Source of the DNA: Neolewinella maritima
GTDB taxonomy: Bacteria > Bacteroidota > Bacteroidia > Chitinophagales > Saprospiraceae
NCBI RefSeq assembly: GCF_923081025.1
Contig: NZ_CAKLPZ010000001.1
Coordinates: 1,674,001 to 1,738,000, forward strand
DNA length: 64,000 nt
Direction: 5' to 3'
Each line of letters starts with the position of its first letter. The stretch's first letter is position 1. The position numbers and the translations under genes were made by a program. A model generated the notes under the pieces. That model saw nothing but the letters and a program-made list of their open reading frames with translations, did no database searches and was not told where the DNA came from. Of the stretch, positions 49,806-58,600 are shown piece after piece.

Positions 49806-50536
49806 GATAGCATGCGCAGTGCGGCCTCCAGATCAGCGGGAGTATCGATCCCGATAGCGGGGTGATCGGTAAGGCTGACGTGAATACGGTATCCGGCGTT
49901 TAGCCACCGTAGTTGTTCGAGCGATTCGTCCGTTTCCAGCGCCGCTGGCGCGAGCTTCGTGAGGGACTGTAGTACATCCGCGCGGTATGCGTATACGCCG
50001 ATATGCTGCAGGTGCTTGCCTTCCTGTATCCACCGTCCCAGCGGTACATCTCGTAGAAATGGGATTGCGTGTCGACTGAAGTATAGGGCCCCACCGCGGC
50101 TGTCGCGTACGACCTTGACCACGTTGGGTGAGAGTAGCTGTGATTCCTCACTGATTACTGTAGCCAGTGTTGCGATTGCTACAGCTTCATCATCGAATGC
50201 AGCCAATAACTGCTGCAGCTCTTCTTTGCGTACGAAGGGCTCGTCACCCTGTACGTTGACCACGATGCGTGCAGCAGGGTAGAAGCGGCTAGCCTCAGCT
50301 ACCCGATCCGTCCCGGAGGGATGGGAGGGGGACGTCATGACTACCGAACCGCCGAACTGCTCCACGACGTCTACAATACGCTCATCATCGGTGGCAACTA
50401 CTACGGTATCGAACAGTCCGGTGGATGTCACTGCCGTGTACACCCGCTCGATCAGGCTGCACCCTCCGAGATCAGCCAGTGGCTTACCGGGAAAGCGGCT
50501 ACTGGCGTAGCGTGCTGGTATGACTGCAAGCCGCAC
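49802..50536 (-). CDS. kdsB: 3-deoxy-manno-octulosonate cytidylyltransferase
   Basis: 244 residues from a GTG start at 50536, which shares its first base with the last of the scoB stop (TAGTG). The longer ATG frame would overlap scoB heavily. It activates Kdo as CMP-Kdo for lipopolysaccharide. Motifs: LAVIPARYASSRFPGKPLADL at the start, VVVATDDERIVDVVEQFGG, RIVVNVQGDEPFV near residue 96, VKVVRDSRGGALYFSRHAIPF, and IDTPADLEAALR at the end. It is translationally coupled to scoB, although the two pathways are unrelated. Confidence 0.95.
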   Translation of the reverse strand: MRLAVIPARYASSRFPGKPLADLGGCSLIERVYTAVTSTGLFDTVVVATDDERIVDVVEQFGGSVVMTSPSHPSGTDRVAEASRFYPAARIVVNVQGDEPFVRKEELQQLLAAFDDEAVAIATLATVISEESQLLSPNVVKVVRDSRGGALYFSRHAIPFLRDVPLGRWIQEGKHLQHIGVYAYRADVLQSLTKLAPAALETDESLEQLRWLNAGYRIHVSLTDHPAIGIDTPADLEAALRMLS

Positions 50537-51195
50537 TAGCCGAGCTGCATTTCGGGTACGTGATCGGGAATAATGAGGCGACCGGCCGTTGCTGCCTGAA
50601 TATCGGCAACACGTACACCAGGAGCCCGCTCCAATAGGCGAAAACCAGCATCGGGAGTCACCTCCAATACGGCTAGATTGGTCACGATTTTCTTGACGCA
50701 GTTCACACCGGTCAGCGGCAGACTGCACTGTGACAGCAGCTTAGACTCGCCCGCCCGGTTGGTGTGCATCATTGCTACGATGATGTTCTCGGCCGAAGCG
50801 ACCAAGTCCATTGCTCCGCCCATCCCCTTGACCAGCTTGCCAGGAATCTTCCAGTTGGCGATGTCGCCGGTATCGGAAACCTCCATCGCGCCCAGTACAG
50901 TGAGCTGTACGTGCTGTCCACGGATCATCGCAAAGCTGGTCGCACTGTCAAAGATCGACGCTCCCGGTAGGGCAGTGATCGTCTGCTTACCGGCATTGAT
51001 CAGGTCGGCATCCTCTTCGCCCTCGAAGGGGAAGGGGCCCATCCCCAATATACCATTCTCGGACTGGAAGGTTACCTCGATGCCCTGGGGGACGAAGTTG
51101 GCCACCAGCGTTGGGATGCCGATACCTAAGTTGACGTACCAGCCGTCCTCGAGTTCCTGTGAGATACGGCGTGCAATACCTGTTTTATCTAGCAT
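50536..51195 (-). CDS. scoB: 3-oxoacid CoA-transferase subunit B
   Basis: 219 residues from the ATG at 51195, overlapping scoA by 11 bp; an ATG at 51231 is possible. The catalytic glutamate is E46 in FQSENGILGMGP. Other family stretches are NLGIGIPTLVANFVP and GGAMDLVASAENIIVAM. With ScoA it moves CoA from succinyl-CoA to acetoacetate or related 3-oxoacids, in ketone-body or branched-chain amino acid breakdown. The stop codon overlaps the kdsB start. Confidence 0.95.
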   Translation of the reverse strand: MLDKTGIARRISQELEDGWYVNLGIGIPTLVANFVPQGIEVTFQSENGILGMGPFPFEGEEDADLINAGKQTITALPGASIFDSATSFAMIRGQHVQLTVLGAMEVSDTGDIANWKIPGKLVKGMGGAMDLVASAENIIVAMMHTNRAGESKLLSQCSLPLTGVNCVKKIVTNLAVLEVTPDAGFRLLERAPGVRVADIQAATAGRLIIPDHVPEMQLG

Positions 51196-51886
51196 GGGGG
51201 CGGGTTGTACGTTGTTCAATGCGTTTCTCATACCGGCTGCCCTGGAAGATCCGCTGCACGAATACTCCCGGAGTATGAATCATATTTGGATCTAAGGTGC
51301 CGGCAGGCACGAGCTCCTCTACTTCGGCCACCGTGATGCGGCCGGCCATGGCCATGACGGGGTTAAAATTGCGGGCTGTACCCTTATAGATCAGGTTACC
51401 GTCAGTATCCCCACGCCATGCCTTGACCAGGGCGAAGTCCGCCGTCAGCGCATGCTCTAAGATGTGCGGCTTGCCATCGAACGAGCGGACCTCCTTTCCT
51501 TCACCTACCTCCGTGCCGTAGCCGGCGGGGGTGAAGAAGGCTGGGATTCCGGCACCACCAGCACGACAGCGTTCGGCCAGACTGCCCTGTGGGATCAGGT
51601 CCACCTCCAGCGAGCCGTCCAGCATCTGACGCTCAAACTCCGCGTTTTCCCCTACGTAGCTGGCGATCATCTTGCGGATCTGCCGGCTGTGTAGGAGAAG
51701 GCCGAGACCGAAGTCGTCTACGCCAGCATTGTTGGATATGCAGGTGAGCGCATTGATATCGCTCTCAGCGAGCGCTGTGATACAGTTTTCGGGAATACCG
51801 CAGAGGCCGAAGCCGCCCAGCATCAGGGTCATTCCGCTCCGTAAACCCTCCAGGGCGGCGCGGGCGTCCGCTACTTGTTTTTGCAT
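51185..51886 (-). CDS. scoA: 3-oxoacid CoA-transferase subunit A
   Basis: 233 residues. The glycine-rich MLGGFGLCGIPENCITAL near residue 21 and LTCISNNAGVDDFGLGLLL are the CoA-transferase family I alpha-subunit signature, with GAGIPAFFTPAGYGTEV near residue 110. It forms the heterodimeric or tetrameric enzyme with ScoB, encoded next with an 11-bp overlap. It starts 17 bp after the rmuC stop, so the order rmuC-scoA-scoB-kdsB may be one transcript. Confidence 0.95.
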   Translation of the reverse strand: MQKQVADARAALEGLRSGMTLMLGGFGLCGIPENCITALAESDINALTCISNNAGVDDFGLGLLLHSRQIRKMIASYVGENAEFERQMLDGSLEVDLIPQGSLAERCRAGGAGIPAFFTPAGYGTEVGEGKEVRSFDGKPHILEHALTADFALVKAWRGDTDGNLIYKGTARNFNPVMAMAGRITVAEVEELVPAGTLDPNMIHTPGVFVQRIFQGSRYEKRIEQRTTRPHAR

Positions 51887-51903
51887 GATCTGCTTGAGTT
51901 GTG

Positions 51904-53376
51904 TTACTCTTCCTCCAGTAAGCTGGGATCGAGGCGCTTCTTCGCGCTGGCGCCAAGTTTGCGAATTTTTTCGGCACGGCCCAGGATTGTAGCCCCTGGT
52001 TTGCCACCCGTCGATAACTTTCTGAAGGCATCGCGATATGACTGCTGTGCCTGATCCAGTCGCGTACCGATACCCTCGAGGTCGCGTACGAAGCCAACCA
52101 GCGAGTCGTAGAGCAGACCACTCTGCCGGGCAATGTGACGCACGTTGCGCTTCTGGTCGTCCTGCTTCCAGAGGTAGCTGACCGTGCGTAAGGTGGACAG
52201 TAGGGTAGTGGGGGTCACGATGACCACGTTCCGATTGAGCGCTTCGTTGAATAGCGACTGGTCGGTACTCAACGCTAGTCCGTACGCGGGCTCTAGTGGG
52301 ACGAACAGAAAGAGAAAGTCCGGGGTGTTCAGTTGGTGCAGTCGCGTATAGTTTTTACCCGCCAGGTCTGAAACGTGTTGACGCAGACTCCGGATGTGGT
52401 CGGCCGCGTGTCCACGACGCGAGTTAAGGTCATTATCATCACAGGCACAGTAGCGTTCGTAGGCTACTAGCGATACCTTGCTGTCCACCACCAAGTGCTT
52501 ATTCTCGGGAAGATTAATGATACAGTCAGGCCGCTTTTGCCGTCCGTCTTCGTCCCCGTAACTGACCTGCGTGCTAAAGTGAATACCGTCCTGTAGTCCG
52601 CTGGCTTCGAGTAAGCGTTGAAGTTGCCATTCACCCCAATCCCCCTGCATCTTGGTATTACCCCGCAGGGCTCCGGCCAGGTTATTAGCATCCGCACTGA
52701 GCTGGGTGTTCAGTTTGCTAAGACCTACGATCTCCTGCCGCAGGCTCACCGCGTCGCGGGTCTGTTCGGTGAACCGCTCGCCAATTTGCTGCTCGAACAG
52801 CTGTATACGCTCGCGGAGCGGAGTGATCAGCGTAGTAAGCTGCGCCGAGTTTTGCTCCGTCATCCGCTTGCCCTTCTCGTCCAGTAAGCGTTCGGCCGTG
52901 CGCTCGAAGTGCGCCTCGGATACCTGCTGTAGCCGTTTGATCTCGGTGGCCTCACGGTCCAGACGTTCGCGGAGTGCATCGTTTACCGCCGTACTCCGGT
53001 GCAGCGCCACCCGCACGTCGGCTAGGTCGTGGCGTAGTTGTTCCACGGTATCCTGACTGCCCGCTAGCGCACTACGGAGATCCCTAATTAGATCAGCTTG
53101 CGCGGCAAGGCTAGCCTTCCCACCCCCTAATTCTACCCGTATGGCTTGTTCGGTCTGGGACATGGCAGCGTGCTCCTGCCGTGCTTGCTCTAGGTGAGAT
53201 TGAAGTTTTACTACCTCTGATCGTAGGTGTTCCTCCGACGCGGCGAGGACGGCGTTCCGCTCGTTGACCGCCGCCAGTTGCTGCTCCTGCGCCGCCCGCA
53301 AATACATCCAGATGACTAGCGCACCAATAGCGAGCCCGAGTAGTAGGGGGGGCAGAAGTGTCCAGGCAGTATCCAT
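51904..53376 (-). CDS. rmuC: DNA recombination protein RmuC
   Basis: About 490 residues from the ATG at 53376 (MDTAWTLLPPLLLGLAIGAL), which starts at the N-terminal membrane anchor typical of RmuC. A long coiled coil (about 35-200) precedes the RmuC domain (about 215-430): MQGDWGEWQLQRLLEASGL, RPDCIINLPENKHLVVDSKVSL, FLFVPLEPAYGLAL, and VIVTPTTLLSTLRTV. The domain is a restriction-endonuclease-like fold; RmuC limits inversion at short inverted repeats in E. coli and has been linked to phage restriction. It is divergent from the gene at 53487. Confidence 0.93.
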   Translation of the reverse strand: MDTAWTLLPPLLLGLAIGALVIWMYLRAAQEQQLAAVNERNAVLAASEEHLRSEVVKLQSHLEQARQEHAAMSQTEQAIRVELGGGKASLAAQADLIRDLRSALAGSQDTVEQLRHDLADVRVALHRSTAVNDALRERLDREATEIKRLQQVSEAHFERTAERLLDEKGKRMTEQNSAQLTTLITPLRERIQLFEQQIGERFTEQTRDAVSLRQEIVGLSKLNTQLSADANNLAGALRGNTKMQGDWGEWQLQRLLEASGLQDGIHFSTQVSYGDEDGRQKRPDCIINLPENKHLVVDSKVSLVAYERYCACDDNDLNSRRGHAADHIRSLRQHVSDLAGKNYTRLHQLNTPDFLFLFVPLEPAYGLALSTDQSLFNEALNRNVVIVTPTTLLSTLRTVSYLWKQDDQKRNVRHIARQSGLLYDSLVGFVRDLEGIGTRLDQAQQSYRDAFRKLSTGGKPGATILGRAEKIRKLGASAKKRLDPSLLEEE

Positions 53377-53486
53377 TTGTTCGTTCTTCGGGTGGTAGGT
53401 TGGGCACACACGGCCGCTGCCGGCGTAAGGTAGTGTTACCGTTATCGGCTGACATAATGCAGGACACACTCCACCGTTTTCACTGC

Positions 53487-54047
53487 ATGAGCCGATGTAG
53501 TACACTTGGGATTATCCTCTATTTATGCACTGTTGCAGCCTTCCCCCTGTCCGCAGCTACCGATCATAGGGATACTCCGGTACCTCCGCCCATCGACACC
53601 GCCGCCGAGGTACGGCAAACCCAGATTCGCATCATCCACCATCCCGACCGTAGGCCGGTACGCCTGATCGAGATCGCCGGTCGCTACGGTCAGGTTCAGC
53701 CCATCGCCTACGATCACCGCATCGTACCTGCGCTCGCGGCTGCATCCGCACGTCCGACCCTGCTTGTGGTGGATGGTGATGCCCCCAGGTCCGCTTCCGC
53801 CTGGTACCGCGCGCTGTACACTCAGGAAAGCGTGATTATGCTTTACCTGGGTGGGGCCGACCACATCGGGGGAGTGCCGGCTTCTTGGACCGTCATCCGT
53901 GCGGCCAATAGCGCACCAGCGGTGGCTAGTGTTGTCCAGACCGTGTTCGGTGAGCTCACTCCGGTGGCTAATTCGGGGAATACCCGTGACATCGTTCAGG
54001 GCAACGTGACCAACGACCCTGTACTACCTGGTACGCAGCAGCCATAA
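53487..54047 (+). CDS. Uncharacterised exported protein
   Basis: About 186 residues from the ATG at 53487; an ATG 30 nt upstream is also possible. A signal peptide (LGIILYLCTVAAFPLSAATD) leads to a protein I do not recognise. A beta-alpha pattern is suggested by VRLIEIAGRYGQVQPIAYD, PTLLVVDGDAPRS, SVIMLYLGGADHIGGVPASWTVIRA. No catalytic motif, lipobox or T9SS tail is seen. Its start region is divergent from rmuC, with 110 bp between. Confidence 0.6.
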   Translation: MSRCSTLGIILYLCTVAAFPLSAATDHRDTPVPPPIDTAAEVRQTQIRIIHHPDRRPVRLIEIAGRYGQVQPIAYDHRIVPALAAASARPTLLVVDGDAPRSASAWYRALYTQESVIMLYLGGADHIGGVPASWTVIRAANSAPAVASVVQTVFGELTPVANSGNTRDIVQGNVTNDPVLPGTQQP

Positions 54048-54129
54048 AAAGACAAACTATCCAGTAGGCGCGCCCGCAGGATGCCGTGCTACTTACGGGA
54101 GAGCACCCGGTTCATTTACGGCAGATCGA

Positions 54130-54780
54130 TTAGGCTAGGCCCTCGCGGAAAGGCACAAAGCGGCAGCTTCCCAGTTCCTCCTCGGTGGTCTTACCCACGG
54201 CCACTTTAGTGATGCGTAGCAGCTGCTGAACTTCCTCTTCCCCGCCGATGGGGATGACCAGTATACCGCCTACCTCGAGCTGATCGACCAACGCTTGTGG
54301 TACCTGGGCTGCGCCCGCAGTGACCAGAATTCGACTAAACGGAGCCATCTCCGGCACACCCCGGGCACCATCGCGGAGGTAAAAGCGTATGCCCCGATCG
54401 AGGCGCAGTTTCTTGAGGGTCAGTTTTGCTTTCTGGTATAGCAGCTTGTGACGTTCGACGGTAAACACACGTCCGCCGAGCAGTGAAAGTACCGCCGCCT
54501 GATAGCCAGACCCCGTACCAATCTCCAAGATCTTTTGGCGGGGCAGCACCTGCAGTGCAGTAGTTTGCCACGCTACGGTTGATGGTTGGGAGATGGTTTG
54601 CTCACAGTCGATAGGAAAAGCCTCGTCGCGGTAAGCCCAGTCCACAAAACTGCTATCTAAAAAGACGTGACGTGGCAGGTTAGCCATCACCGTCAGTACG
54701 CGCGCGTCAAACTCATTGGTCTGTCGCAGTCGGTCGATCAGCCGTTTACGTTGTCCCCGGTGCCGAAACGTATCCTGCAT
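54130..54780 (-). CDS. pcm: Protein-L-isoaspartate O-methyltransferase
   Basis: 216 residues. The SAM-binding EIGTGSGYQAAVLSLLG is near residue 86, preceded by the family stretch AYRDEAFPIDCEQTISQPSTVA and followed by RILVTAGAAQVPQALVDQL and GGILVIPIGG. It methylates isoaspartyl residues in damaged proteins so that they can revert. Its ATG immediately follows the stop of the MazG-like gene (no gap), so the two form an operon. Confidence 0.95.
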   Translation of the reverse strand: MQDTFRHRGQRKRLIDRLRQTNEFDARVLTVMANLPRHVFLDSSFVDWAYRDEAFPIDCEQTISQPSTVAWQTTALQVLPRQKILEIGTGSGYQAAVLSLLGGRVFTVERHKLLYQKAKLTLKKLRLDRGIRFYLRDGARGVPEMAPFSRILVTAGAAQVPQALVDQLEVGGILVIPIGGEEEVQQLLRITKVAVGKTTEEELGSCRFVPFREGLA

Positions 54781-55263
54781 TTATCCGAGTTGGCTGGCCA
54801 GATCGGCCGGTGAATAATGGACGTTCTTGAGCACCTTATTGTCACTCACCCGGTACACCAGGTAACTGCCTTCCCCCGTGGCTTCCACGCGGCCCTCCTG
54901 GTCTAGTTGCCGATAATACGCTAGGGTGGCCTCGGCCTCTTCGCGGGTGGCACAGGTCTTACTCATGTTCGAGCGGTGTACCTCCCCGAACAGACGGGCG
55001 AAGCGGTCAGCGAGGCCGAATTCGAGGACGGCTCCACTAAGTACATACTGAAGATCGGCCAGGGCATCGGCTGCTTCCACCAGATCGTCGCCTTCAATAG
55101 CAGCTTTTAGCTCATCCAGCTCTTCCTGTAGCAGATTGACCCGCAGACGCGCCCGATCAGCGGGCGGAAGGGTAGGAGAATCTACGACCGGAAGGCGGAA
55201 GGTGTGGTGAAACTCCGCTACGTCAGTCAGGGCAGCGGGCTCGATGTAGGTCGGACTGGGCAT
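54781..55263 (-). CDS. MazG-like / all-alpha NTP pyrophosphohydrolase
   Basis: About 160 residues from the ATG at 55263; an in-frame ATG at 55290 would add nine residues. The helical core NLLQEELDELKAAIEGDDLVEAADALADLQYVLSGA has the EExxE...ExxD metal pattern of the MazG/dUTPase-like all-alpha NTP-PPases (split over several helices), and the C-terminal part reads VYRVSDNKVLKNVHYSPADL. Such enzymes clear aberrant nucleoside triphosphates or act on dCTP/dUTP. It abuts pcm. Confidence 0.85.
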   Translation of the reverse strand: MPSPTYIEPAALTDVAEFHHTFRLPVVDSPTLPPADRARLRVNLLQEELDELKAAIEGDDLVEAADALADLQYVLSGAVLEFGLADRFARLFGEVHRSNMSKTCATREEAEATLAYYRQLDQEGRVEATGEGSYLVYRVSDNKVLKNVHYSPADLASQLG

Positions 55264-55436
55264 GCAGTAAAGGTAAGGAGGTGCTACCACATGTGTACCC
55301 TACACGTACCGGGGGAATCTCTCCGTGGAACATAGTATTGGAGCCGGTAAACACACCGTATGATCCGTGTACAGACAAATAATTTTTGCGATAACTTTAG
55401 TAGCATGAAAATGCCGTACAGCGTAAATATTACGTA

Positions 55437-55464
55437 AACGATTGTTAGTAAAATTATAATCGTT
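55437..55464. promoter_or_regulatory. Inverted repeat in the gltB control region
   Basis: AACGATT (55437-55443) and AATCGTT (55458-55464), a perfect 7-bp inverted repeat with a 14-nt AT-rich spacer: half-site centres are 21 bp apart, about two helical turns, as expected for a dimeric regulator. Confidence 0.4.
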
Positions 55465-55479
55465 GAATTTGATCTGTTG

Positions 55480-55496
55480 CAGAATAAATAATTCTG
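55480..55496. promoter_or_regulatory. Second inverted repeat in the gltB control region
   Basis: CAGAAT, 5-nt AT spacer, ATTCTG: a perfect 6-bp inverted repeat 150 bp before the gltB start. Confidence 0.35.
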
Positions 55497-55646
55497 AAAT
55501 TGACGGTAGCAATTGTAGTTGCGTACGCCGCACTGCGCAATACAACCAGATTTTAGCGCCGTGGAACATTGGAGGCCCAGCTTCGGTGTGCTACCTTGAA
55601 GGCCCGGACAGGCCATGGTTTAGTCCGGAAGTTAATCTATCGTCCG

Positions 55647-58600
55647 ATGCAGTATCAACATACTACACCCCGTAGCCCGGGACTCTACACGCCTCACCTG
55701 GAGTCAGATGCCTGTGGGACTGGCTTCATCGCAAATCTAGAAGGTACTCCAACCCACAAGGTGGTCTCGGATGCGCTGCAGATGCTGGCTAATATGGAGC
55801 ACCGTGGCGCCTGTGGCTGTGAACCCAACTCCGGAGATGGGGCGGGTATCCTTACGCAAATACCGGACGAGTTCTTTCGGCGCAAGCTGTCCGAGATGGG
55901 TAAGGAACTTCCCGCCTTCGGTAAGTATGGCGTGGGGCAGTTATTTCTTCCCGCCGAAAAGGAACTCAGCCAACGTTGCCGCTTCCTGTTCGAAGACTAC
56001 TGCGACGAGTTGGGCTTCGACGTGATCACTTACCGCAAGAACCCGAACGATGCGGACGAAGTAGGGCCGACAAGCGCAGGTGCTCAGCCTCGCATGGAAC
56101 AGATCTTCGTGGCCCCGCGCGCCGATCTGGTCCCAAAGGATCTTGAGCGGAAGCTTTACGTGCTGCGCAAGTTCGCCACGCACCGAATCCATACGACGTA
56201 TCCCGAGACCCGCGACCAGTTTTACCTATGTAGCTTTAGCTACAAGACCATCGTATATAAGGGACAGCTCACCACCTGGCAGCTTCCGGGCTTTTACGGT
56301 GATCTGCAGGATCTAAACTACACGTCGGCCATCGCGCTGGTGCACAGTCGCTTTTCTACCAATACGGTACCGAAGTGGAAGCTGGCTCAGCCCTTCCGCA
56401 TGATTGCCCATAACGGAGAGATCAATACCGTACAGGGTAACGTCAACTGGTGGCGGTCTAAGGAGAGCCTGATCCGCCAGACGGCTCACTTCAGTGAGGA
56501 GGAGCTCAATATGATCTTCCCCGTCTGTGGCTCTAGCCTATCGGACTCAGCCAACTTCGATAATGTGCTCGAGTTCCTGACGATGAACGGGATCAGCATA
56601 CCGCACGCCCTGATGATGATGATCCCCGAGGCCTGGCAGCACGATGCGGATATGCCTGACTACAAGAAGGCCTTTTACGAGTACAGTAAGGCGCTGATGG
56701 AACCCTGGGATGGTCCGGCGTCCATTTGCTTTACCGACGGCATCTTGGTCGGCGCAACGCTTGATCGCAACGGCTTACGACCCAGTCGCTACTGCCTACT
56801 TGACGATAATACGCTCATCGTAGCCTCCGAAGCCGGCGCCCTGAAGGTAGATCAGCGGAAGGTGGTCAAGAAAGGACGGTTGCAGCCTGGCCGAATCTTG
56901 GTTGCAGATCTGCAGGAACACCGCGTGATCGGAGACGAAGAGCTTAAATCCGTCATCTGCCAGCGGCTGCCGTACCGGGAATGGCTGGATGCCCACCGAC
57001 AGGATATCAAGAAGCTGCCACTGTCGCGTAAGCCGGAGATCAGTATGGACCAGAAGACACTCTTCCGGCGCCTGCAGCTGTTTGGCTACACCAAGGAAGA
57101 CCTGACGGTGATGCTCGAACCCATGATCAAAGAGGGTAAGGATCCCATCGGGTCGATGGGTAGTGATACCCCCCTGGCGGTACTGAGTCTGCAGAGCCAG
57201 CATATCGCTAACTACTTCAAGCAGCTGTTCGCTCAGGTAACTAATCCGCCCATCGATCCCATTCGGGAGCGTAGTGTGATGTCGCTCTACGCCATGCTGG
57301 GTAGCTCGGAAAACGTTCTACAGCCGACGGCAAAGAACGCGACCTACATCCACCTCGATTCGCCGATCCTCTCCAATGACGAGGTGGCCAAACTGCGCGA
57401 GCTTCACCACCCGGATTTTCGGGCCGGCGTGATCAATATGCTGTTCCCCGCCGATGGGCAGGCCGGCCGTCTGCACGCTGCCGTGGAACACATCAAGGCG
57501 CAGGCGGAGAGTATGGTCCGCAGTGGCTACAATATTCTTCTGCTCAGCGACCGGGATGCGGACAGCCACTACGCACCCGTACCGAGTCTGCTGGCCATGG
57601 GGGCGGTTCACCACCACCTCGTGGAACACGGACTGCGGGCCAATACCAGCGTGGTCGTAGAGGGAGGCGACATTCGCGAAACCCATCACGTCGCTACCCT
57701 GATCGGCTACGGAGCCAGTGCACTCAATCCCTATATGGCCTACGCTGCACTGGCCGACCTCCACGCGCGCAACATCTTTGATGCGGAGGGCTATGAACTC
57801 AAGGAAGTGATTAAGATCTATCGTAAGGCGGTAGGTAAGGGCCTGCTAAAAATCATGTCGAAAATCGGCATCTCCACCCTGCAGTCGTACCAGGGCGCAC
57901 AGATCTTCGAGATTCTGGGACTCAACCATAAGGTAGTCGATGAATGCTTCCGTGGCTCCATCAGCCGGATCGAGGGGGTAGGGTACGACGGTCTGGCCGA
58001 AGAAGCGCTCGTACGCCATCAACTGGCATACCCCAAGAGTTATGTCTCCAATCCTAAGCTGGAAGTAGGCGGAATCTACCAGTGGAAGCGCCGGGGGGAG
58101 GCACATACCTTCAATCCTAAGAGTATCCACTACCTACAGGTAGCAGCCCGTAAGAATGACGCGGAGGCATACGGCAAGTACCGCGACGTGATCAACAAAC
58201 AGACCGAGAAGGCACTGACACTCCGTGGACTACTCACGTTTCGGAAAACCGAGTCGATACCTATAGAGGAGGTCGAGCCAGCCGAGGAGATCATGAAGCG
58301 GTTTGCTACCGGGGCAATGTCCTTCGGCTCTATCAGCTGGGAAGCACACACCACGCTGGCCATCGCCATGAACAAGATTGGCGCCCGGTCCAATTCCGGC
58401 GAAGGGGGGGAGGACGAGGTACGCTTCCAGCTAGACGATCAGGGGCGCAACATGCGTTCGGCCATCAAACAGGTAGCTTCCGGCCGCTTTGGGGTCACCA
58501 GCCACTACCTGACCAATGCCGACGAGCTACAAATTAAAATGGCACAGGGGGCTAAACCAGGCGAGGGCGGTCAACTGCCGGGACACAAAGTGGATGACTG

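Larger units (their letters stand above)
55264..55646. other. AT-rich regulatory gap upstream of gltB (383 bp)
   Basis: This divergent spacer between the MazG-like gene and gltB includes a distinctly AT-rich core at about 55370-55510 in an otherwise GC-rich window. It holds TAACTTTA at 55392-55399 (one mismatch from TAnnTTTG), the inverted repeat AACGATT/AATCGTT at 55437-55464, and CAGAAT/ATTCTG at 55480-55496. No gene is supported. It is a likely control region for glutamate synthase. Confidence 0.55.

Noticed and set aside
55284-55616. 110-codon minus-strand open frame in the gltB control region
   Set aside because: Runs through the AT-rich promoter block; unlikely Cys/Arg/Tyr-rich translation with no start context.
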